Assembly: GCA_003023185.1 (NCBI GenBank)
Contig: PXSB01000079.1
Span: 1 to 46,426, forward strand
From: Halobacteriales archaeon QS_9_67_17
Lineage (GTDB): Archaea > Halobacteriota > Halobacteria > Halobacteriales > Haloarculaceae
Length of the DNA stretch: 46,426 bases
Direction: 5' to 3'
Part shown: positions 38,289 to 46,426 of the stretch, in pieces
Numbering within the stretch: position 1 is the first letter of the stretch
How the letters are laid out: the number at the start of each line of letters is the position of its first letter
Notes under the pieces: generated by a model
Seen by the model: only the letters and a program-made list of their open reading frames with translations
What the model was told of the DNA's origin: nothing
The model's database searches: none
Program-made: the position numbers and the translations under genes

Positions 38289-39356
38289 CTATTCCAGTCG
38301 GTAGCGCAGCAGCGCGGCCACGCCGCCGAGGTTCTTCAACTGCTGTCCGGGGGCGAACTCGCCGGAAAACACTGTCACGTCGCCACCCTTCTGCTCGACG
38401 GTCTGGATGAGTTCGTTGGCGTCCACGTCCCAGTCACCCTCGTCGGCACGCTCCGCGCGCAGTCGCTCGTCGAGGATGAGCAGTTCCTCAACCGCGCCGA
38501 ACTCGGCGGCCTCCATCGTCTGATCGACGCCGTACGTCGCCTTCGCGCCCTCGGCGATGCGCTCGGTGAGTTCGTCGATGCGGTCGGCTTCCTCCGCGAT
38601 GCGCGTCTCCGTCTGTACCTGCTCGACAGCGCCTCGCTTGAGCACCTCGTGGACGCCGCGGCCACCTGCGGCGGAGGTGTCGACGGTCGTTACCTGCTCG
38701 GCCACGGACGGATACTCGTCTTGGACGTAGTCGAGCGCGTCCTGCTTGGTGAAGCCGGGGCCGGCGAGGATGACGGCCTCGGCGTCGGTCCGTTCCAGCA
38801 CCGCGCCCAGTTCGTCGAACAACTCCTCGCGGGGGCGGGCGTACTCACCCTTCCCCGTCGGCTTCGTGATCGACGCCCGCTCCTCGACGCCGTACTGGGC
38901 GACGGTGTGGACGTACGCCTCCCCCTCCTCGATGGTCGCGACCGCCACGTCGGGATTCTCGGCCGCCTCGACGGCCTCTTGAAGCCGTTCGAGCTGGTCG
39001 GTCTGCCACACCTTCTCGATTTCCAGCTCGGTGTGTTCCTCCACATTGAGTGTGTGGTGGAAGCCGAGCTGGTCCTCGCGTGAGCAGTCGGCGATCTCGC
39101 CGCCGACGCGGAGCCGATTGGCGAACTTCGCGAACTCGACATCGTCAACGATGAGTTCCACCCACATGTGTTCGCGCTCGCCGCCGGTGTCGCGCGTCTT
39201 GTCGTCGTTCCGCTGGATACGTCGGGTTGTGTCGCCGCCCACCCGGTCGCCCGGTTCGAGCACGTACGTGAGGTGCCAGAGGTCGTCGAGGCTCTCGGGG
39301 ACGACGGTGATGCGCTCGCGGCCCCCGTCGCGCTGTTGCCGGTCGGCGATACGCAT
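38289..39356 (-). CDS. pelA: Pelota-like mRNA surveillance protein
   Basis: [24 protein letters not shown]...TTRRIQ...[13 protein letters not shown]...[11 protein letters not shown]...[21 protein letters not shown]. Confidence 0.93.
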   Translation of the reverse strand: MRIADRQQRDGGRERITVVPESLDDLWHLTYVLEPGDRVGGDTTRRIQRNDDKTRDTGGEREHMWVELIVDDVEFAKFANRLRVGGEIADCSREDQLGFHHTLNVEEHTELEIEKVWQTDQLERLQEAVEAAENPDVAVATIEEGEAYVHTVAQYGVEERASITKPTGKGEYARPREELFDELGAVLERTDAEAVILAGPGFTKQDALDYVQDEYPSVAEQVTTVDTSAAGGRGVHEVLKRGAVEQVQTETRIAEEADRIDELTERIAEGAKATYGVDQTMEAAEFGAVEELLILDERLRAERADEGDWDVDANELIQTVEQKGGDVTVFSGEFAPGQQLKNLGGVAALLRYRLE

Positions 39357-39390
39357 ACCCCGACTCCGTGACCGGGGGTGTTAGGCCCTG

Positions 39391-40092
39391 TTATTCGACC
39401 GTCGGCGCGGGAGCAATATCGAGGGCCTTCCCGTAGCCGCGGCCAAATAGATAGAAGAACGCCACCTGCACGTAGAACTGGACGAACACGCCGAGCAGAG
39501 CGAACAGTCCGAAGGTGACGGCCGTCAGCACGAAGATCAAGATGCCGGCGACGAGCGACAGGATGATCGCGAGCAGGCCGGCGACGAAGTAGTCGGCGCT
39601 GAACGCGGCGCCGAACACGCGGCTCGTATCGAACGCCGCGGCGATGTCGCCGTCGCGGGCGAGAGCGACGAGGCCCGCGGGGAACACGTAGGTCGCGACG
39701 AGCGACAGGACCACCGCGAGCAGCAACAGGATCCCCCCGACGACGCCGACACCGGTCATCGCTGTCGTCGGCGGTCCCCCGCCCTGTCCAACGGCGAACG
39801 CGCTGACACCGACGGCGACCGTCGTGGCGACGAACACCGCCAGCGGGATCAGGAAGTAGGCGACACCGACGACGAGTACTTTCAGTCCGTCGACGAGCAG
39901 TTCGTCCCAGTCGTCGAACGGGGGTGCCATCTCGGAGTCTGTCGCGCCCGCCTCCGCGGCCCTGAGGTAATAGCCCAACACCGGGAATATGGGGATAATC
40001 AGAAAGCTGAGGAACGAGAGGATTCCGCCGATGATGATGCTTCGCACGCCGTCGTCACCTGCCAATGGGAATCGCAGGGCGTCTCCGAACAT
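39391..40092 (-). CDS. DUF4013-type membrane protein
   Basis: ALRFPLAGDDGVRSIIIGGILSFLSFLIIPIFPVLGYYLRAAEAG...PPFDDWDELLVDGLKVL. Confidence 0.85.
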   Translation of the reverse strand: MFGDALRFPLAGDDGVRSIIIGGILSFLSFLIIPIFPVLGYYLRAAEAGATDSEMAPPFDDWDELLVDGLKVLVVGVAYFLIPLAVFVATTVAVGVSAFAVGQGGGPPTTAMTGVGVVGGILLLLAVVLSLVATYVFPAGLVALARDGDIAAAFDTSRVFGAAFSADYFVAGLLAIILSLVAGILIFVLTAVTFGLFALLGVFVQFYVQVAFFYLFGRGYGKALDIAPAPTVE

Positions 40093-40129
40093 GCGTCCGT
40101 GGGTGACAGCCCGTTGGTAAGAATCTTCC

Positions 40130-40975
40130 CTACCGCGGTCGATCCGGGGAGTCGGCCTCGCGAGAGTCGGCGTACACGTCGGCGTTCAACACCATCTCCT
40201 GCAGTTCTGCCTCTGAACGCGCCCGGTTCGACGGCGTGATGCCGACCGTCGGAACCCCGTCGGACCCGACGGCCGCCCGGAACGACGCGCCGAAGACGTA
40301 GCGCGTCGCGACGGCGGTGAGAAAGTATAACACGACGCCGACGCCGACCGACGACAGAAGCGCGCCGATTGGAGCCAGCGTCCACTGGAGTGCGGTCGCG
40401 AGCACCCAGCCGACGACGTAATCCTCTGTCGCCGCGCCGTCGGTTATCGTTCGGACTCGGAACGCGCGCCTGACATCGCTACTTCGCGCGACCGTCGCCA
40501 GCGCGGCCGGCGTGAGATACAGCGCGGCGACCAGCGAGACGATGCCGAGCAGGGCGGCAACGGCCCCGAGCGCCTGTGCGAGCAGTTCTACCGTCGCTCC
40601 CGTACGCCCGGCCAGACGCGTCATCCCGGCTGCAGCCGCGAAGAGGAGGACAGACGGCAGCGCGTACGCGACGGCGATGCCAGTAGCGACGAACGCCTCA
40701 CGGAAGAGTCGCCGCCCGTCACCAAACGATGGTGCCACCGGATCGGCACGCGTTGCGGCCGCGGCCAAGGCTCGGTAGTAGTAGCCTCGGACCGCAAGCA
40801 GCGGGACGAGAGCCGCCACACTGCCCACAACGGCGAGCGGCCGTCGTCCGTCGTCGAGCGCGTAGCCGGCGCCGGTGGCCGCACCGCCGGCGAGGAGCAA
40901 CAGCAACGACCCGACGAGCAGCGTCCGAGAGCCGCCGTCACCGGACGTGGGAAAGTCGAGCGCCTCCCGGATCAT
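40130..40975 (-). CDS. Divergent DUF4013-like paralog
   Basis: REALDFPTSGDGGSRTLLVGSLLLLLAGG...VRGYYYRALAAAATRADPVAPSFGDGRRLFREAF; same layout as the neighbour. Confidence 0.75.
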   Translation of the reverse strand: MIREALDFPTSGDGGSRTLLVGSLLLLLAGGAATGAGYALDDGRRPLAVVGSVAALVPLLAVRGYYYRALAAAATRADPVAPSFGDGRRLFREAFVATGIAVAYALPSVLLFAAAAGMTRLAGRTGATVELLAQALGAVAALLGIVSLVAALYLTPAALATVARSSDVRRAFRVRTITDGAATEDYVVGWVLATALQWTLAPIGALLSSVGVGVVLYFLTAVATRYVFGASFRAAVGSDGVPTVGITPSNRARSEAELQEMVLNADVYADSREADSPDRPR

Positions 40976-41018
40976 ATCCCGGTGTTGGCGTCGGAGGCGA
41001 ATAAGTACAGTCGTCGCG

Positions 41019-43130
41019 TCACTCGACTAACCGAGAGCCGCCGGGCGGACAGAACTCCTGTATGAGATCGGGCGAGGCGACCTTCCGGAGGAACGACTCG
41101 TCGGCGAACCGGCTCTTCAGTTCCCGGTAGATCAGCTTCGCGATGTCGTTTTGCGCGTACTGACCGGGTTCGAGCGTCACGTACGTCTCCACCTGTTCGG
41201 CGATGGCCTGCTCTGGGCCTCCGAGCACGCGCGTTTCCGGTTCACACTGGACGCCGACGGCACAGCCGACGGTCGCGTTCTCGTAGTACGTCCGGTCGCC
41301 GCGGATGGTGAACCCACCCTTCTCGAGATACTCGCCGGATTCCGGCGTCTTCGACACCTGATCCGGCGTCACCTCGTACACGTCGCCCTCGAACTTCCCG
41401 TCCTTCCAGACCGACGAGTGCGGGACAGCAAATCGGGCCGCCTCCGCTCGCGACTGCTCCGGAATGTCGACATCCTTCGAGGGCTCTGAGGGGCCAGTCG
41501 CCTTCAGCACAGTGACCGGGCCGCCGTGGGCCTGTGCGTGGAAGAACAGGTCGCCTTTCTCCATGTACTTCTTGACGATTTCCTCGTTCTGGTCGGCGTT
41601 GCGGCCGCCGATGACCAGAAAGCCGTCGGAGGTGTGGAACCACCGGAACCGCTCGTACCACTGCTCGTCGTAGCGGACGGGGATGTTCTGCGTCGCGAGC
41701 CAGTCTGTCTCTCCGTCCTCGTCCTGCTCGTCGGGTTCTGGTTCCGTGTCCTCTGCTTCCCACTCCTCGCGGCGACGCTTCACGTCGGCGAGATCCTCGC
41801 GAGTATCTTCGATGGCCGCGAGCGCGCCCTCCTTCTTCTCCTCGACGCGCTTCGCCTCCTGATACAGCCGGTCGGCGTTCTTCTCGACGCCCTCCTCGGG
41901 CACGAGGTCGATCCGGTTGCCGTCGATGTCGACCGTCACCTCACCCGACTCGGGCTTCACGCCGATGACGTGTGAGGCCCGCTCGTTCCCGGCGTCGGCG
42001 GCCTCCTCGAACCGTGCCTCCACGTCGCCCCACGAGAAGTCGTTCGCTCGCGCCTCGCGGACCGTCCCCAGTATCTCGTCGACGAGGTCGTAGTTGCCGT
42101 ACAGCGACTCGGCCATCTCGCGGTACTCCTCGGCCTCCTGCTCGAACCCTTCGATTGCGCCCTCCTGCTGGTCGATGATGCGCTCGTACTTCGCTACCTC
42201 CGATTCGAAGTCCGGGCGCGTCGACCCCGGCTCCGGCTCCTCGCGGTCCAACTCGTAGAAGTAGTCGTCGAGCGCGCCCGTGAACCGGTCGTAGGCGTCA
42301 CAGTCGACGCCCTCGTACTCTGCCAGCGGCATGGGCGTCGCGTCGACTGGCCGCGTGCGTTCGTGGTCGTCCTCGTTTTCCGTCTCCCAGTAGAGGCGTG
42401 GGTCGGAGTTCCCGTCGCAGATGTCCTCGCGGAGTCGTTCGAGGGTGTCGAACAGCGCGTCGTACTCGTCGTCGGTCGCGTCGGCGATGTCGCGGGTCTT
42501 CTCGACGCCGGCACGACTACACAGCTCCTCGGCCCACAGGCCGCCGAGATTGTGCTGGGTGGCGAGCGTCCGCACGATGTCGCTGTCGGACTCTCGCATC
42601 TTCGCGTCGAACGCTTCCCGTGAACAGGAGAGCGGGTCGAACCGCGAGGCGGGGAAGCCGTACACCGATCCGGGCGCGACGGTCCGGGACTTGAGCCGGA
42701 CGGTGTCGAGACAGTCGATCACTTCCCGGTCCCGGTTGGCGACGACGAGGTTGCCGTCACCGAACAGCTCCGCGATGAGGAGCGTGTCGGCGTCCTCGCG
42801 CTCGAACTCGAACACGAGGATGCGGTCGAACTCGTGTTGGCGAACGTCGACGAGGTCAGCGCCCGACAGTCGATTGCGAAGCATCATCGCGAAATCCGGC
42901 GGTCGGCCCGGTGCGTCCGGCACGTGGTCGGGGTCGGCGACGTGGGCGCGCTTCGGGTCGCCCGTCTCGATCAGCAGCTCGACGCGGCCGCGGTCGAAGT
43001 CGCGGAGCTTCAGACGGACGAGGTCGTCGTCGTAGAGATACGCCTTGTCGAGCTTCGCCCCCTCGTAGTCGCGAAGCTCGGTCGCGAGCGCGCGGATATC
43101 CACGCTCGTCATCGTCCGCTTCTGGTCCAT
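41019..43130 (-). CDS. rqcH: RqcH/NFACT family ribosome quality-control protein
   Basis: TSVDIRALATELRDYEGAKLDKAYLYDDDLVRLKLRDFDRGRVELLIETGDPKRAH...WFHTSDGFLVIGGRNADQNEEIVKKYMEKGDLFFHAQAHGGPVTVLK. Confidence 0.9.
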   Translation of the reverse strand: MDQKRTMTSVDIRALATELRDYEGAKLDKAYLYDDDLVRLKLRDFDRGRVELLIETGDPKRAHVADPDHVPDAPGRPPDFAMMLRNRLSGADLVDVRQHEFDRILVFEFEREDADTLLIAELFGDGNLVVANRDREVIDCLDTVRLKSRTVAPGSVYGFPASRFDPLSCSREAFDAKMRESDSDIVRTLATQHNLGGLWAEELCSRAGVEKTRDIADATDDEYDALFDTLERLREDICDGNSDPRLYWETENEDDHERTRPVDATPMPLAEYEGVDCDAYDRFTGALDDYFYELDREEPEPGSTRPDFESEVAKYERIIDQQEGAIEGFEQEAEEYREMAESLYGNYDLVDEILGTVREARANDFSWGDVEARFEEAADAGNERASHVIGVKPESGEVTVDIDGNRIDLVPEEGVEKNADRLYQEAKRVEEKKEGALAAIEDTREDLADVKRRREEWEAEDTEPEPDEQDEDGETDWLATQNIPVRYDEQWYERFRWFHTSDGFLVIGGRNADQNEEIVKKYMEKGDLFFHAQAHGGPVTVLKATGPSEPSKDVDIPEQSRAEAARFAVPHSSVWKDGKFEGDVYEVTPDQVSKTPESGEYLEKGGFTIRGDRTYYENATVGCAVGVQCEPETRVLGGPEQAIAEQVETYVTLEPGQYAQNDIAKLIYRELKSRFADESFLRKVASPDLIQEFCPPGGSRLVE

Positions 43131-43209
43131 ACCACGCTTTCCCGGGTCGGCCGGAAACCGTTATCGGGTCTGCCCCGGGGTTTTCGTGCCCGCCCCGCGA
43201 AGCGACCCC

Positions 43210-43824
43210 ATGGTCACACAGCCAGTCGACGGCGTGTACGACATCACCTGCATAGAGACGGGCGCGGACCCCGGGCGAGTCCGGGCATATCTCACCGACG
43301 ACGGAACGCTCGTGGACACGGGCCTGCCGGACTCGACGGACACCCTGCTCGCCGGCATCGCGGAGACGGGCGTCGGCGTGGAGCGCATCGTCATCACGCA
43401 CACCGACCCGGATCACGTCGGCGGCATCGACGCCGTGGTTGAGGCGCACGGTCCCGACGTGTATCTGCCGGTCGGCGCGGACCCGGAACACGCCCCGGAA
43501 GTGGCCGGTTTCTACGACGACGGCGACGAGATCGGCCCGTTCGAGGCCGTCCACATGCCGGGCCACCGCGACCACCAGCACGCCTTGGTCGCCGAAGACG
43601 AGGGCTACGCCATCCTCGCCGACGCGCTCTCTGGTGCCGACCAGCGTGGCCTCTCCGGCGGGTTCCACCTTCCGCCGGCGAAGTTCACCGACGACCTGAA
43701 CGAAGCCGAGGCGTCGCTGGAGAACCTGCTCGACTACGAGTTCGAGGTCGGCCTCGTCTACCACGGCTCGAACGTGCTGGAGGCCGCCGACGAGAAGCTC
43801 AGCGAGTACGTCCTCCCACCGTAG
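43210..43824 (+). CDS. Metallo-beta-lactamase fold hydrolase
   Basis: GTLVDTGLPDSTDTLLAGI...IVITHTDPDHVGGIDAVV...VHMPGHRDHQHALVAEDEGYAILADAL. Confidence 0.88.
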   Translation: MVTQPVDGVYDITCIETGADPGRVRAYLTDDGTLVDTGLPDSTDTLLAGIAETGVGVERIVITHTDPDHVGGIDAVVEAHGPDVYLPVGADPEHAPEVAGFYDDGDEIGPFEAVHMPGHRDHQHALVAEDEGYAILADALSGADQRGLSGGFHLPPAKFTDDLNEAEASLENLLDYEFEVGLVYHGSNVLEAADEKLSEYVLPP

Positions 43825-43881
43825 TCAGACCAGCGCGTTCGCAATTGCGGGACCACACAGGACACGCAATCGCCGGCAGGT

Positions 43882-44367
43882 TCAGTCGAGCGCGTCGGCG
43901 TACGCGCGGTCCCAGCGGTCCGCCGCCGGCGTGTCACCGTCGAGTTCGATCCGCCAGCCGTCGAGGGTAGCGGGGTCGTCGAGTGCTGTCGAGAGCGTCG
44001 TCCGCACGTCCGCGAGGTCGACGCCGTAGAAGTCGTCCGGGAGGCCGGCCACGTAATCGAGTGCGGTGCGGAACAGCGACCGCATGCCGTCGTCGTCGCC
44101 GAAGTCGTAGTGTTTGTACGCGCCGGCGGCCACCTGCACCATCCCGTGTGCGAACCGCGACTCCGCCGAGCCGCGACCGTAGTTGTACCACTCGTCCTCG
44201 AAGCAGTCGTGCGCCTCGTGATACTCGCTGGCGTTGTAGAGGCGCACGCCGTGGACGGTCGCGCGCCGGAGCGTGTCGTGTTCCCACCGACCCTCACGCG
44301 GGAGCCAGCCCGTCGGCTCACCGGTGAGCGGCGGCGGCACCTCGTGGTCGGTGGTGTGGTCGTCCAC
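43882..44367 (-). CDS. DUF309 family protein
   Basis: [48 protein letters not shown]. Confidence 0.85.
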   Translation of the reverse strand: MDDHTTDHEVPPPLTGEPTGWLPREGRWEHDTLRRATVHGVRLYNASEYHEAHDCFEDEWYNYGRGSAESRFAHGMVQVAAGAYKHYDFGDDDGMRSLFRTALDYVAGLPDDFYGVDLADVRTTLSTALDDPATLDGWRIELDGDTPAADRWDRAYADALD

Positions 44368-44407
44368 GCTCGGAGATACGCCTTAGAGCGGGTAAGTCCG
44401 TCGCCGG

Positions 44408-44734
44408 CTACGACTGCGATCCGAACAGGAACCCGGCGACGACGATGCCCGACGCGAGGACGCCCAGCAGGAGTTCTTGCGCGACGAACAGACTGTACGC
44501 GAGGATGGCGAGGACGATAGCCGCGAGTGTCGCGGTCCGCCCGAGATTCGTCGGTCGCCAGTCGCTGTCCCCGTCGCCGAGCGCACCCCAATCGTCGTCG
44601 TCGCCGCTCGTCCTACGGCGTTCGGCACAGTCGTCGTACTCGTCGAGGTGCGCGTCGAACCCCGTCCTCGGGAGATGCATCCCGCAGAACGGGCAGTAGT
44701 CGAACGCCGCGGGAGATACGTCACCGGAGGGCAT
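44408..44734 (-). CDS. Small zinc-finger membrane protein
   Basis: FDYCPFCGMHLPRTGFDAHLDEYDDCAERR, then two TM helices. Confidence 0.7.
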   Translation of the reverse strand: MPSGDVSPAAFDYCPFCGMHLPRTGFDAHLDEYDDCAERRRTSGDDDDWGALGDGDSDWRPTNLGRTATLAAIVLAILAYSLFVAQELLLGVLASGIVVAGFLFGSQS

Positions 44735-44819
44735 ACGAACATGATTGGCCAGCGACGACTTCAACCCTCGGGCGGTGTCGCAACCGTTTTGACGCGGCGT
44801 TGCCGATATTTGGATGCGT

Positions 44820-44903
44820 GCGGGGGTAGCCAAGCCGGGAAACGGCGGCGGACTCAAGATCCGCTCCTGTAGAGGTCCATGGGTTCAAATCCCATCCCCC
44901 GCA
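44820..44903 (+). tRNA. tRNA-Leu (anticodon CAA)
   Basis: GCGGGGG/CCCCCGC acceptor; anticodon arm GCGGA-CTCAAGA-TCCGC; class II variable arm CCTGTAGAGG; TPsiC arm ATGGGTTCAAATCCCAT. Confidence 0.95.
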
Positions 44904-44987
44904 CTGGCAACAGTGCCGGAAGGTCGCTCTTGGGGCGGTCTTCCCCCGCATCACTTTCTGAACGACGTTCGAACAGTGACGACCGTT

Positions 44988-45118
44988 GGCGGACTCAAGA
45001 TCCGCTCCTGTAGAGTCCTCGTGAGCGAAGCGAACGAGGGCACGCGAGTCGCAGCGTGCGAACGGAGTGAGCACGACCGTCTCGCGGTGGTCCATGGGTT
45101 CAAATCCCATCCCCCGCA
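44988..45118 (+). pseudogene. 5'-truncated tRNA-Leu copy with a 74-bp insertion in the variable arm
   Basis: GGCGGACTCAAGATCCGCTCCTGTAGAG + 74 bp (45016-45089) + GTCCATGGGTTCAAATCCCATCCCCCGCA, otherwise identical to the intact tRNA; no 5' acceptor strand or D-arm. Confidence 0.9.
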
Positions 45119-45202
45119 CTGGTAACAGTGCCGGAAGGTCGCTCTCGGAGCGGTCTTCCCCCGCATCATCCTACACAGACCACCGCCGAGCGGCGCGACC
45201 TC

Positions 45203-45646
45203 TCACAGGTCCCGCGCGATGTCCGAGAGGCTGCTCACGCGGTCGGCGGTCGAACTGATCTCGTCGGCGGTGAGATACCGCGACAGCCCGGTATCGGCCA
45301 CGTGTTCGCGCAGGGTCTCGACGGCGTTCGCCTCCACCTCAGCCGAACGCAGATACTCGGCGGTCCGGTAGCAGTCCTCGGCAGTAGGATCGCGCCCGCC
45401 GTCGGCCCCCGAGAGTCCCCACGCAGCCTCGCGGGGGTCGTTTCCCTCAGGGAGCGTCGCGCCGCCGCCGAGCACGAGCGCCTTCATGACGACGAACGGA
45501 ACGAGGTCGGCGTTGCCGTAATCGAGGTCGTTGACCAGCAGGGCCTCCGCGCGGTCCGAGAGCGCGAGTTCACGACGAGTGCCGTCGACGGCGGCGTCGA
45601 GATAGGGTTCGTCGCCGTCCGCGACGAGATGCGGTGGGCGGGCCAT
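45203..45646 (-). CDS. Hypothetical haloarchaeal protein
   Basis: MARPPHLVADGDEPYLDAAVDGTRRELALSDRAEALLVNDLDYGNADLVPFVVMKALVLGGGATLPEGNDPREAAWGLSG. Confidence 0.75.
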   Translation of the reverse strand: MARPPHLVADGDEPYLDAAVDGTRRELALSDRAEALLVNDLDYGNADLVPFVVMKALVLGGGATLPEGNDPREAAWGLSGADGGRDPTAEDCYRTAEYLRSAEVEANAVETLREHVADTGLSRYLTADEISSTADRVSSLSDIARDL

Positions 45647-45743
45647 ACGGCAGGTAGCCGGCGCGGACGGGAGTGGTTTACTCCTCGGCGGCGTCCGCCC
45701 GCGAAACCAACGGCCCTTTGCCCGGTCGCTGTCGTGTTGTGGC

Positions 45744-46426
45744 ATGACCGACACGGACGCGAGTGAGCGGGCGGATTTAGCGGAGCGAGCGGCACGGGCG
45801 GGCGGTGCCGTCGCGGCAGGGTTCTTCCGCGACGGAGTCCCCGTCGAGACGAAGGAGGGGAAAACAGACGTGGTGACGCGCGCCGACCGAGACGCACAGC
45901 GACAGGTGATCGCGGCCATCCGCACGGCGTATCCCGAGGACGCCGTCGTCGGCGAGGAGGGAGACGAGCTGAAATCGGTCCCCGACGCCGGCCCGGCGTG
46001 GATCATCGACCCGATAGACGGGACGAACAACTTCGTGCGCGACGTGCCCGTCTGGGCGACGAGCGTGGCGGCCGTCCACGACGGCGAGGCGGTCGCCGCG
46101 GCGAACGCACTGCCTGTGCTCGGCGACGTGTACACGGCCGACGACGAGGCGGCCTTCCTGAACGGCGAGCCGATTGCGGTCAGCGAGGAGACGGACCCGG
46201 AGGTGATGACGGTCGCGCCGACCATCTGGTGGGACCGTGACCGTCGCGAGGAGTACGCCGTTGCGTGCCGGGAGACGGTCGAGCGGTTCGGTGACCTCCG
46301 CCGGGTCGGGAGCGCACAGGCCACGCTCTCGATGGTGGCGGCCGGCGGACTCGACGGCGCGTTCACGAACGTGACGGCCCACCCGTGGGACGTGGTCGCG
46401 GGCGCGCTCATGATCGAGCGGGCGGG
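45744..46426 (+). CDS. Inositol monophosphatase family protein (3' end outside window)
   Basis: VVGEEGDE...PAWIIDPIDGTNNFVRDVPVWATSVA...AHPWDVVAGALMI. Confidence 0.9.
   Translation, partial: MTDTDASERADLAERAARAGGAVAAGFFRDGVPVETKEGKTDVVTRADRDAQRQVIAAIRTAYPEDAVVGEEGDELKSVPDAGPAWIIDPIDGTNNFVRDVPVWATSVAAVHDGEAVAAANALPVLGDVYTADDEAAFLNGEPIAVSEETDPEVMTVAPTIWWDRDRREEYAVACRETVERFGDLRRVGSAQATLSMVAAGGLDGAFTNVTAHPWDVVAGALMIERA

Noticed and set aside
44814-45125. ORFs overlapping the tRNA-Leu region
   Set aside because: They are translations of the tRNA and its duplicate; the RNA explanation is clear.
1-46426. Integrated provirus or large plasmid-derived island
   Set aside because: No integrase, capsid, portal, replication or partition genes were recognised; most content is chromosomal housekeeping or redox genes.

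Overview
This is a haloarchaeal chromosomal window: high GC, acidic proteins, archaeal RNAP, ribosomal, proteasome and tRNA genes. Bases 1-16 kb form a molybdenum/tungsten redox island. It holds an AOR-type oxidoreductase, clusters of very small proteins, a DyP-like Tat lipoprotein, a TorD-type chaperone, a broken HdrA/MvhD-like Fe-S protein, a ModE-like regulator and a four-gene, Tat-exported, Cys-type formate dehydrogenase operon. Bases 16-25 kb are housekeeping: a MetE pair, HemK-like methyltransferase, MscS, KsgA, DUF655, Rpo4, L21e, aEF1B, a zinc-finger microprotein and a psmB-psmA operon. Bases 25-46 kb carry moaA, a two-component remnant, dna2, larA, lhr, pelA, rqcH, tRNA-Leu(CAA) and others. 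The main signals are: (1) two equal-length ~218-bp intergenic elements with shared ~15-bp terminal inverted repeats, fixed-offset anchors and a covarying stem; (2) a tRNA-Leu followed by a 5'-truncated copy with a 74-bp insert in its variable arm and duplicated trailer hairpins; (3) four genes that each lack a conserved core segment; (4) an rpo4 reading frame extended through a hairpin-rich repeat; (5) a 43-bp dyad upstream of the fdh operon. No database search was run. Family names come from motif recognition.
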